Shown piece after piece: positions 6,189-12,884 of a stretch of DNA of 12,884 nt; within the stretch, counting starts at the first letter, position 1, and every line of letters begins with the position of its first letter. Under the pieces are notes generated by a model. That model saw only the letters and a list, made by a program, of their open reading frames with translations, was not told the origin of the DNA and ran no database searches. The DNA lies in the NCBI GenBank assembly GCA_003978675.1, contig QNYP01000059.1:1-12884 (forward strand), in the 5' to 3' direction. Source of the DNA: Hydrogenothermus sp. GTDB lineage: Bacteria > Aquificota > Aquificia > Aquificales > Hydrogenothermaceae. Both the position numbers and the translations under genes were made by a program.

Positions 6189-6608
6189 TTATGCGTTTTG
6201 TGCCTGTGCTTCTTTTGCCTGTGCTGATTCTTTTGCTCTTTTCTTGATTTCCCACTCTTTAATTTCTCTAATTTTAGCTGCTTTACCTCTTCTTTCTCTG
6301 AGGTAGTAAAGTTTAGCTCTTCTTACTTTACCTCTTTTTACAACTTCTACTTTAGCAACAGAAGGACATCCAAATGGGAAAATCCTTTCCATTCCTACAC
6401 CGTAAGAAACTTTTCTTACTGTGAAAGTTTTTCCTGTTCCACTTCCTTTTATCCTTATAACAACACCTTCAAAAACCTGAATTCTTTCTTTCCCTCTTTC
6501 TTCTATTTTTACATGAACTCTAACTGTATCTCCAACTTTAAAATTATCCCATTCTTTTGTTGATTCTAAATATTTCTCTTCTATTTCTCTTATTAACTGA
6601 CTGCTCAT
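6189..6608 (-). CDS. rplS: Ribosomal protein bL19
   Basis: Large-subunit protein at the 30S/50S interface. Recognised by FKVGDTVRVHVKI, ERIQVFEGVVI, GSGTGKTFTVRKVSYGVGMERIFP and AKLYYLRERRGKAAKI. At 139 residues it is about 20 longer than the common 115-120; the extra is a C-terminal Ala/Gln/Lys-rich tail (from about residue 125) made from a short imperfect repeat of AKE/AQA units. A strong Shine-Dalgarno, AGGAGG, lies 7 bases before the ATG. Here the gene follows rnr and precedes rnhB instead of standing in the frequent rpsP-rimM-trmD-rplS order. Confidence 0.97.
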   Translation of the reverse strand: MSSQLIREIEEKYLESTKEWDNFKVGDTVRVHVKIEERGKERIQVFEGVVIRIKGSGTGKTFTVRKVSYGVGMERIFPFGCPSVAKVEVVKRGKVRRAKLYYLRERRGKAAKIREIKEWEIKKRAKESAQAKEAQAQNA

Positions 6609-6647
6609 TTATTTCCTCCTAATTTTTTCAAACAAGCTAATATTTTA

Positions 6648-8756
6648 CTATTTTTTTTCATCCTCTACAAGAACAAGGTCTAATTTTTTTAAATCTTCAT
6701 CTACCTTTGCTATTTTTACTTTAACTCTGTCTCCTAGTCTAAACTGTTTTTCTGCATCTTCTCTTATAAATCTATGGTTTTCTGGGTCATATATGTAGTA
6801 TCCTTCTACAGACGAAATTGGAATAAGTCCTTCTATTAGATATCTTTCTATTTCTACAAAAATTCCAAAAGAAACAATTCCTGTTATTATTCCTTCAAAT
6901 TCTTCTCCAATGTGCCCAGATAAAAGTCTTAATTTTAGTATATCAAGTGCATCTCTTTCTGCCTCATCTGCTACTCTTTCCATTTTTGAACATTGTTTTG
7001 CAACTTCATCTAATTTTTGAGGAAGTTCTTTTAGGTCTTTCTTTATGAATTTATTTTTAATAGATTTTTTTAACAATCTATGAACAACTAAGTCAGCGTA
7101 TCTTCTTATTGGGGAAGTAAAATGAGTATATGTATCAACTGCTAGTCCGAAATGTCCTATATTTTCTACTGTGTATTTTGCCTGTTTCATTGTTCTAAGG
7201 GCTATAAATCTTATTAGCTGTTCTTCAGGTGTTCCTGCAACTTTTTTTAGAATTTTCTGTATAAATTTGGGAGTTATTTCTTCTGGATAATTTACCTTAT
7301 AGCCAAGTCCTGCAACTAAATCAACAAATTTTATTACTTTATCAATTTCCGGTTCTTCATGGGTTCTATATATAAATGGAAGCTGTAATTTTTCCATATG
7401 TTTTGCTACAGTTATATTTGCAATAATCATAAATTCTTCTATTAATCTATGGGCAAAGTGTCTTTCATATGGAACTACATCGTAAGGATCTCCTGTTTCT
7501 GTAAATAGAATCTTGCTTTCTGGAAGATCAAAATCTATACTACCTCTTCTTTCTCTTTGTTTTAGTAAAATTTTTGCAAGAGATTCCATATATTTAAGAG
7601 GTTTTACTACATCGGGGAATTTTTTCTTAAGAGCCTCATCTCCTAAAATAATTCCAAGTGCTTGGTCATAGGTTAATCTAGCTTTGCTTACTATTACACT
7701 TTCGTAAATATCGTATTCTACAACTTCACCCTTTTTATTAATAAGCATTTCACAGGTAAATGCATATTTTTTCTCATTTGGCCTTAAACTACATAAATCA
7801 GATGCAAGTCTTTCTGGTAACATATGAAGTGCATACTCAGGCAGATAATAAGTATTTCCCCTTTTAAATGCTTCTTTGTCTATAGCTGAACCTTCTTTTA
7901 CATAATGAGAAACATCTGCTATATGGACAAATAATCTGTATTTATCTCCTTCTTTTTCTATAGCAACTGCATCATCAAAGTCCCTTGCACTATCAGGGTC
8001 TATTGTGAAGCATATTTGGTCTGTTAAGTCTCTTCTACTTTTTGTAATTCTAACTGTTTTTGGTAGACTTTCTGCTTCCTTTATTGCTTCTTCTGAGTGT
8101 TTTAAAGGAAGTCCAAATTTTCTTGCAACAATTTCAGCTACTGTTTTTGTGTTTTTGGTTTTTCCTAGAACTTCTAGTATTTTACCTTTTGCTCTAACTC
8201 GAGGAGCTGGATATTGGGTTATTTTTACAACTACATAACTTCCTTTTGGTATTAGTTTTGCTTCTTTTTTTGAAACATAGATTTTATGAGGAAGTACTGT
8301 GTCTGATAATAAAACATAATAACCAGTTTTATCTTTCTTTAATACTCCTACAGCTTCTTTTACAGCCCTTTCTAAAACTTTAACAACTTTAGCTTCGTCT
8401 TTTTTCTTTCTTTTTATTGGTTTTACTAAAACCTTATCTCCATCAAAAAGATATTTCATTTCAGGAGGCGGGATGAATAAATCCTCTACATCATCTCCAA
8501 CAATTAAAAATCCATAGCCACTAGGATGAGCTTCTACTATTCCTTCTATTAAGTCATCTTTTTGTTTCCATTCTGTTAAAAGATATTTACCTTTTTGATA
8601 TTTAATAACTTTTTTCTTCTGTAGTTTTTTTAATAATTTTCTAAGTTTATTTTTATCACTTTTGGGAATACCTAGCTTTCTAAGTATAGTCTTAAAGTAT
8701 GCAGGTTTTTTTCTTTCTCTTAAAAACTCAATAATGTCATTTTCTGTTATTTGCAT
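6648..8756 (-). CDS. rnr: Ribonuclease R (RNB-family 3'-5' exoribonuclease)
   Basis: A processive 3'-5' exoribonuclease able to degrade structured RNA and involved in RNA quality control. The 702 residues hold an N-terminal winged-helix part (about 1-62), cold-shock-like domains (about 70-195, with GIVEAHPSGYGFLI), the catalytic RNB domain (about 240-565) and a C-terminal S1 domain (about 618-700, EGIITGIVSFGIFVEI). The metal-binding cluster is DPDSARDFDDA (D253, D259, D261, D262); HFTSPIRRYADLVVHR closes the RNB domain. The N-terminal helix-turn-helix and the length favour RNase R over RNase II. AGAGGG precedes the ATG, 19 bases after the outer-membrane protein gene. Confidence 0.95.
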   Translation of the reverse strand: MQITENDIIEFLRERKKPAYFKTILRKLGIPKSDKNKLRKLLKKLQKKKVIKYQKGKYLLTEWKQKDDLIEGIVEAHPSGYGFLIVGDDVEDLFIPPPEMKYLFDGDKVLVKPIKRKKKDEAKVVKVLERAVKEAVGVLKKDKTGYYVLLSDTVLPHKIYVSKKEAKLIPKGSYVVVKITQYPAPRVRAKGKILEVLGKTKNTKTVAEIVARKFGLPLKHSEEAIKEAESLPKTVRITKSRRDLTDQICFTIDPDSARDFDDAVAIEKEGDKYRLFVHIADVSHYVKEGSAIDKEAFKRGNTYYLPEYALHMLPERLASDLCSLRPNEKKYAFTCEMLINKKGEVVEYDIYESVIVSKARLTYDQALGIILGDEALKKKFPDVVKPLKYMESLAKILLKQRERRGSIDFDLPESKILFTETGDPYDVVPYERHFAHRLIEEFMIIANITVAKHMEKLQLPFIYRTHEEPEIDKVIKFVDLVAGLGYKVNYPEEITPKFIQKILKKVAGTPEEQLIRFIALRTMKQAKYTVENIGHFGLAVDTYTHFTSPIRRYADLVVHRLLKKSIKNKFIKKDLKELPQKLDEVAKQCSKMERVADEAERDALDILKLRLLSGHIGEEFEGIITGIVSFGIFVEIERYLIEGLIPISSVEGYYIYDPENHRFIREDAEKQFRLGDRVKVKIAKVDEDLKKLDLVLVEDEKK

Positions 8757-8775
8757 TTATCCCTCTTTAGAATTT

Positions 8776-9546
8776 TTAGAATTGAATTCCAAGTTCAGCA
8801 AAAGGCCCAGCAAATTTTATATCTGTATTCAACTTTTTACCATCTATATCTATATCTTTAAGTCTATATCTTTGATATCTGTATCCTCCCCCTATATAAG
8901 CTTTACCTATAAGAGGGATTTTACCAAATACAAGTTTCCCCGTTGCTTTTGCATCAATGATATAACTTCCATTATATGTTATACCTTTTCCTTCTAAATC
9001 AACCTCTACAGGTATTAAAGGTAAACCAAAATTTAATCCTACGAAAACTAAAGGTAGAGGTAGGTTTAAATCTACTGTTTCTTCTCTTTGAGTTGTTAAG
9101 CTTTTAACATATATATACCCATCTAAATATTTAGCAGTAACTCCAAGTTTTGGTTTTATTAAAGGTATGGGGATATTATAATAAAGGACAAGGTCATACT
9201 GTTTTACGTCAAATTTAGAATAAACTCTATCATTAACGTTTATATTTATATTTCCAAAAGTGATATTCTTATTAACAGTTCCTGTTCCTTCAAAAATAGT
9301 TGGTAAATATTCAACTCTTATATTTGGTATTATTGGTAGTCCAAGTTCTATATATCCGTTTACATATTTAGAATCTCCCCAATTTAGATCTTTTTCTATA
9401 TCTGCATTGTCCCCATCATAATTCACATATCCAGAAGGAGATAGCATTGTATAACCAACCCCAAATTTTAAATCAATACCGGGTATTGCAAAAGCAAATG
9501 AAAATGTAGAACATGCTAAAATTCCACTTATTAAAACCTTCTTCAT
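8776..9546 (-). CDS. Predicted outer-membrane beta-barrel protein
   Basis: 256 residues with a Sec signal peptide (1-20, cut likely after SFAFA, leaving IPGIDLKFGVGY). The rest alternates in short amphipathic strands such as YVNGYIELGLP, YDLVLYYNIP and YIGGGYRYQRYRL, and ends in PFAELGIQF; a terminal Phe is the usual signal for insertion by the BAM complex. The pattern, including DLNLPLPLVFVGLNFGLPL, recalls the small TIGR04219-type outer-membrane proteins, whose function is unknown; that match is from memory and tentative. The ATG overlaps the argD stop (ATGA) and has its own strong AAAGGAGG ribosome site, so it may be made at higher levels than its biosynthetic neighbours. Confidence 0.8.
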   Translation of the reverse strand: MKKVLISGILACSTFSFAFAIPGIDLKFGVGYTMLSPSGYVNYDGDNADIEKDLNWGDSKYVNGYIELGLPIIPNIRVEYLPTIFEGTGTVNKNITFGNININVNDRVYSKFDVKQYDLVLYYNIPIPLIKPKLGVTAKYLDGYIYVKSLTTQREETVDLNLPLPLVFVGLNFGLPLIPVEVDLEGKGITYNGSYIIDAKATGKLVFGKIPLIGKAYIGGGYRYQRYRLKDIDIDGKKLNTDIKFAGPFAELGIQF

Positions 9547-10712
9547 TTTAAAACCTCCTTTAAAATTTCAATTCCTTCATCTATTTCTTTTTTATTTATA
9601 ATAAGTGGTGGAACAAAGCGCAAGGTGTTTTTTCCAGCAGTTCCTATTATTAGGCCATTTTCTAGACATTTTTTTGATATTTCTTTAGCATCTAAGTTAT
9701 CTTCAAGGTCTACACCAACCATTAATCCTTTTCCCTTTGGTTTTAAACCGATAGATTTTAGAGATTCTTGTAGATAAATTCCTTTTTCTAAAACTTCATT
9801 TAAAAATCCCTTTTTTGTTATTTCTTCTAAAACTACTTTTGAAGCAACCATTGCTAAAAAATTCCCTCCAAAGGTTGAGCCATGAGTTCCAGGAGTAAAA
9901 GATTTGGCAATTTTTTCTTTTGCTATTACTGCTCCAACTGGAATACCACCACCAAGTCCTTTTGCAGAGGTTATTATATCTGGTTCTAAGTCATAATGCT
10001 GATAGGTAAAGAACTTACCTGTTCTGCCTATACCTGTTTGAACTTCATCTATAACTATTAAAAGTTCATTTTCTCTGGCAATATTTTTTATTTCTTCTAG
10101 AAAGCTATTATCTATAGGATTAACTCCTCCTTCTCCTTGAATAAGTTCAAACATAATCCCAGCTGTGTTTTCTGTAATTGCGTTTTTTAGGCTTTCTATA
10201 TTGTTAAATTCTGCATATTTTATCCCTGCAAGAAGTGGTTTGAATCCTTCATGATATTTAGGTTGTGCTGTGGCAGTTAATGAACCAATTGTTCTTCCGT
10301 GAAATCCACCTGTAAATGTAATTATTTCATATTTTTCTGGTTGGTTTTTATCGTAAAAGTATTTTCTAACCAGTTTTATAGCAGTTTCATTTGCTTCTGC
10401 TCCTGAATTGCAGAAAAATACCTTGCCATCTTTTAGTGAATTTTCAACAAGTATCTTTGCTACTTCTATTTGAGGAAGTATATGAAATAAGTTAGATGTG
10501 TGTAAAACTTTTTTTGCTTGATTACATATAGCTTCTGTAAGTTTCGGGTGAGAGTGTCCTAAAGTATTAACAGCAATTCCAGCAAGCATATCTAAATATC
10601 TTTTTCCTTTTGTATCATATAAATAAACTCCTTCACCTCTTTCAAAAGCTATAGGGTATCTTGCATAATTACCAATTAAGTATTTGTCTGCCTCATTTAT
10701 AGAATTTTCCAT
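9543..10712 (-). CDS. argD: Acetylornithine aminotransferase
   Basis: Class-III PLP aminotransferase, 389 residues, that converts N-acetylglutamate semialdehyde to N-acetylornithine in arginine synthesis; many homologues also accept succinyl-diaminopimelate for lysine. Key features are GIAVNTLGHSHP, CNSGAEANETAIKLVRKY (cofactor phosphate grip, 101-118), FTGGFHGRT, IDEVQTGIGRTG (D222, E223), SAKGLGGGIPVGA with the Schiff-base lysine K251, HGSTFGGN and the C-terminal TLRFVPPL (R365) that binds the substrate carboxylate. Length and motifs match ArgD closely; ornithine or GABA aminotransferases are less likely. The start has GGAGG five bases upstream, inside the last 16 bases of the reductase gene. 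Confidence 0.93.
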   Translation of the reverse strand: MENSINEADKYLIGNYARYPIAFERGEGVYLYDTKGKRYLDMLAGIAVNTLGHSHPKLTEAICNQAKKVLHTSNLFHILPQIEVAKILVENSLKDGKVFFCNSGAEANETAIKLVRKYFYDKNQPEKYEIITFTGGFHGRTIGSLTATAQPKYHEGFKPLLAGIKYAEFNNIESLKNAITENTAGIMFELIQGEGGVNPIDNSFLEEIKNIARENELLIVIDEVQTGIGRTGKFFTYQHYDLEPDIITSAKGLGGGIPVGAVIAKEKIAKSFTPGTHGSTFGGNFLAMVASKVVLEEITKKGFLNEVLEKGIYLQESLKSIGLKPKGKGLMVGVDLEDNLDAKEISKKCLENGLIIGTAGKNTLRFVPPLIINKKEIDEGIEILKEVLK

Positions 10713-11662
10713 TTTTCCTCCGTTTTAGTGTTTGTTTCTTTAAATTTTATAAGCCTAGTTATTGTTTCGTTTACTGGCACATTTGTTTTAACTTTTTTTG
10801 CAAGATTAACAATTGCACCGTTTAAAGCATCTATTTCTGTTTTTTTACCAGATTTTATATCGTAATACATTGACGGGTAATGGTTTTTCGTAGGAGGGAT
10901 TAGTTTTTCATAAAAGAAATTTATATACTCTCTGGCGGTTTTCCACCTTAAATTTATTTTGTTTAGTTTTGCAGTTTTGAATATTTCAATAATAATCTTA
11001 TTCATTAATCTTCTTGTTTCTTCATTGTTTGCTAAATCTCCATAAGAACATTCTAAAATAGCACCGAGAGGGTTTAATGCACAGTTGTAAAGAATTTTAT
11101 CCCACAGTATTTGATAAACTTCAGGGGAATACCTTGCAGGAATATTACTATTTTTTATTGTTTCAACGATTTTTATTACTTTATTTTCATCTGCTAGATT
11201 TTCAGGTTGGCCAATTACAACATCATCGGCGTTTACAGTAACTGTTGCATATCCAATTTCTTTTAATTTTGCTCCAAAAATTACTCTAGCTAGAAGTATA
11301 TTTTGGGAAGGAATTATTTCCTTAGTTGTTTCGTAATTTCCGTATCCATTTTGGGCAAGGATTAAGAATGTATTTTCTCTTACTAAATTTTTTAAACTTA
11401 AAATAGCTTCTTTTGTATCATATGATTTAACACTTAAGATGATAAAATCAAAATTTATATTTTCTAATTGCTTCGTATCTGAAACAATACCATCTAACTT
11501 TGCTTTATGATTTCCCCATATACCATCAACCTTTAAAGGTTTATTTATTAGCTGATTTAGATACTTTTCTTTTACTACTGCATATACGCTATTACCACTT
11601 TCTTTTAAAAAAGTAGCAAAAACTGTCCCAACAGCCCCAAGACCAAAGACTAATACATTCAT
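10697..11662 (-). CDS. panE: 2-dehydropantoate 2-reductase (ketopantoate reductase, ApbA/PanE family)
   Basis: Reduces ketopantoate to pantoate with NADPH on the way to coenzyme A. The 321 residues start with a Rossmann GLGAVGTVFA nucleotide-binding loop (7-16). ILSVKSYDT (75-83), LAQNGYGN, ILWDKILYNCALNPLGAI (catalytic K189, with N193 and N197) and HYPSMYYDIKSGKKTEIDALNG (S264, E276, N281) give the complete family pattern. The family contains paralogues acting on other 2-keto acids, so the substrate is inferred. The ATG overlaps the thrC stop (ATGA). The last ~20 residues are charged and overlap the start of argD. Confidence 0.88.
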   Translation of the reverse strand: MNVLVFGLGAVGTVFATFLKESGNSVYAVVKEKYLNQLINKPLKVDGIWGNHKAKLDGIVSDTKQLENINFDFIILSVKSYDTKEAILSLKNLVRENTFLILAQNGYGNYETTKEIIPSQNILLARVIFGAKLKEIGYATVTVNADDVVIGQPENLADENKVIKIVETIKNSNIPARYSPEVYQILWDKILYNCALNPLGAILECSYGDLANNEETRRLMNKIIIEIFKTAKLNKINLRWKTAREYINFFYEKLIPPTKNHYPSMYYDIKSGKKTEIDALNGAIVNLAKKVKTNVPVNETITRLIKFKETNTKTEEKWKIL

Positions 11663-12726
11663 AATCCTAAATATTTTGCTATTTCATTTATATTAGGAGG
11701 AAGTTCTATAGGTTTTTCACTCGCTTTTATTACTGTATCTGGGTCTTTTAAACCATTTCCTGTTAGCGTGCAAACAATAACTTCTCCACCTCTAAATAAA
11801 CCTTTTCTGTAAGATTTTATTACTCCAGCAATAGATGCAGCTGAAGCAGGTTCACAAAATACTCCTTCTGTTGAAGCAACTAATTTATAAGCCTGTAAAA
11901 TTTCTTCATCAGAAACTGCATCTATAAAACCATTACTTTCTTTCGCTGCTTCTAATGCAGACTGCCAGCTGTAAGGATTTCCTATTTTTATAGCAGTTGC
12001 TATTGTTTGTGGATTTTTTATAGGAAATCCTTTTACTATTGGTGCTGATCCTTCTGCCTGCCAGCCTATCATTCTAGGAAGTTTTTTTGATTTTCCTTCC
12101 TTTTGATATTCTTTATATCCTTTCCAATAAGCAGTTATATTTCCGGCATTTCCAACTGGTATAAAATGAAAATCTGGAGCTTCTTCTAAGAAATCTACGA
12201 TTTCAAAAGCAGCAGTTTTTTGCCCTTCTATCCTATAAGGATTTACAGAATTAACAACCTCAACAGGATATTTTTCTCCTATTTCCCTAACAATTGCAAG
12301 TGCATCATCAAAATTTCCCATTAATGCTATTATTTTCGCACCATAAACCATAGCTTGAGAAAGTTTTCCTATTGCTACAGCTCCTTTAGGAAGTAAAACA
12401 TAAGCTCTCATTCCAGCTCTAGCAGCATACGCAGCAGCAGAAGCAGAAGTATTTCCAGTAGAAGCACAAATTACAGCCTCTTTCCCTGCTTCTTTTGCTT
12501 TTGAAATAGCCATAGTCATTCCACGGTCTTTAAAAGAACCAGTAGGGTTTAAACCTTCATATTTCAAGTAAATCGTTAATTTTTTATCAGGAGCTATTGC
12601 TTTAGACAGGTTATCTGCTTTTATTAAAGGTGTATTTCCTTCGTGGAGAGTAACAACAGGAGTTTTATCAGACACAGGGAGATATTTTCTATAAGCATTT
12701 ATTATTCCAGTCCATCGACTAACCAA
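11659..12726 (-). CDS. thrC: Threonine synthase
   Basis: PLP enzyme that turns O-phosphohomoserine into threonine. The 355 residues show LHEGNTPLI, LNPTGSFKDRGM with the Schiff-base lysine K66, CASTGNTSASAAAYAARAG, the phosphate-binding PVGNAGN (190-196), QAEGSAP and CTLTGNGLKDPD near the end. This is the shorter threonine synthase type. It starts with TTG: an AGGAGG (complement of 12737-12742) lies 10 bases upstream, no ATG is near, and the predicted N-terminus (SRWTGIINAYRKYLPV) is that of the family. The part of the gene at 12455-12573 is repeated in reverse at the window's right edge. Confidence 0.95.
   Translation of the reverse strand: MVSRWTGIINAYRKYLPVSDKTPVVTLHEGNTPLIKADNLSKAIAPDKKLTIYLKYEGLNPTGSFKDRGMTMAISKAKEAGKEAVICASTGNTSASAAAYAARAGMRAYVLLPKGAVAIGKLSQAMVYGAKIIALMGNFDDALAIVREIGEKYPVEVVNSVNPYRIEGQKTAAFEIVDFLEEAPDFHFIPVGNAGNITAYWKGYKEYQKEGKSKKLPRMIGWQAEGSAPIVKGFPIKNPQTIATAIKIGNPYSWQSALEAAKESNGFIDAVSDEEILQAYKLVASTEGVFCEPASAASIAGVIKSYRKGLFRGGEVIVCTLTGNGLKDPDTVIKASEKPIELPPNINEIAKYLGL
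12455..12573 (-). repeat. Inverted repeat arm A (inside thrC)
   Basis: These 119 bases, read on the minus strand, encode threonine synthase residues about 52-91, including the PLP lysine. They are identical to 12766-12884 read on the plus strand. The two arms are separated by 192 bases. The repeat may extend further, as arm B is cut by the window edge. Confidence 0.95.
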
Positions 12727-12736
12727 AATAAATATT

Positions 12737-12742
12737 CCTCCT
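12737..12742 (-). promoter_or_regulatory. Ribosome binding site of thrC
   Basis: AGGAGG on the minus strand, 10 bases before the TTG start at 12726-12724. It supports the TTG, since no ATG or GTG lies closer. The promoter of this gene run should lie further right but is not visible: the sequence from 12766 is an inverted piece of thrC. Confidence 0.75.
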
Positions 12743-12744
12743 GA

Positions 12745-12763
12745 TAACTTAATAAAAAAGTTA
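12745..12763. repeat. Small hairpin beside the inversion junction
   Basis: TAACTT (12745-12750) and AAGTTA (12758-12763) are perfect complements around a 7-base A/T loop. The stem ends two bases before the point (12765/12766) at which sequence turns into the inverted thrC copy. It is too weak and AT-rich to call a terminator. Confidence 0.45.
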
Positions 12764-12765
12764 AA

Positions 12766-12884
12766 ATTTACTTGAAATATGAAGGTTTAAACCCTACTGG
12801 TTCTTTTAAAGACCGTGGAATGACTATGGCTATTTCAAAAGCAAAAGAAGCAGGGAAAGAGGCTGTAATTTGTGCTTCTACTGG
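12766..12884 (+). pseudogene. Inverted repeat arm B: plus-strand fragment of thrC (duplication or assembly chimera)
   Basis: The plus strand reads IYLKYEGLNPTGSFKDRG and onward to CASTG, identical in DNA to the matching part of thrC on the opposite strand. It has no start or leader of its own; the bases before it are the upstream region of thrC, with a TAA in this frame at 12745-12747. Identity with no synonymous changes means that it is either a very recent event or an artefact. A fold-back template switch during genome amplification or assembly at a contig end explains it most simply. Confidence 0.85.

Noticed and set aside
6609..6647. Separate promoter or leader regulation for rplS
   Set aside because: The 39 bases hold a good Shine-Dalgarno but no clear -10/-35 pair and no stable structure that I can see.
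8005..8238. Plus-strand open frame of 77 codons opposite rnr
   Set aside because: Falls inside the well-conserved RNase R gene on the other strand; no ribosome site or motif.
8662..8997. Plus-strand open frame of 111 codons across the rnr/outer-membrane protein junction
   Set aside because: Hydrophobic-looking Ile/Ser/Phe-rich translation is what antisense AT-rich DNA gives; both minus-strand genes are supported by motifs, a signal peptide and ribosome sites.
12766..12884. A second, functional threonine synthase gene on the plus strand
   Set aside because: It begins mid-gene at an exact copy boundary with no start codon context, is 100% identical to the inverted thrC segment, and follows the normal thrC leader, so an inverted fragment or artefact fits better.

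Overview
The window is AT-rich and its proteins are rich in Lys, Ile and Phe. Its envelope proteins carry Sec signal peptides and one ends like an outer-membrane barrel, so the cell wall is Gram-negative. Gene content and protein style suggest a thermophilic Aquificota bacterium, perhaps a Sulfurihydrogenibium-like member of the Hydrogenothermaceae. That is an inference from protein style, not from a marker gene. No stretch longer than about 130 bases lacks a gene, and there are no rRNA, tRNA or CRISPR features.

Left end (1-1049, + strand): the 3' part of an IS200/IS605-type element. It holds a tnpB gene that is open at the window edge, with all catalytic motifs present in the visible part. 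Its 3' end overlaps a structured, GC-richer segment expected to encode the omega (reRNA) RNA. A terminal hairpin closes the element. The element sits against the 3' end of a histidine kinase gene and appears to supply that gene's stop codon.

Main block (1046-12726, all - strand): thirteen genes packed head to tail with overlaps or gaps of a few bases. In transcription order they are thrC, panE-like, argD, an outer-membrane protein gene, rnr, rplS, rnhB, yraN, an ispA-type prenyltransferase gene, queF, a secreted DsrE-like protein gene, a secreted PhnD-like binding protein gene and a membrane histidine kinase gene. The only gaps above 20 bases are rnr/rplS (39) and queF/dsrE-like (62, very AT-rich, a possible internal promoter). 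The first ten genes are mostly housekeeping: threonine, pantothenate and arginine synthesis, RNA decay, ribosome, RNase HII, isoprenoids and queuosine. The last three look like a separate sensing module. Two secreted proteins, one of them a solute-binding protein with no transporter genes beside it, are translationally linked to a sensor kinase that has a cysteine-rich linker. No response regulator is visible. If one existed downstream, the insertion element now lies between it and the kinase.

Right end (12727-12884): a short thrC leader with a good Shine-Dalgarno sequence. At 12766 the sequence turns into a perfect inverted copy of 119 bases from inside thrC and runs off the window. This is either a real inverted duplication or, more likely, a fold-back chimera at a contig end. 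The left end inside a repeated IS element is also a typical assembly break, so both edges should be treated with caution.
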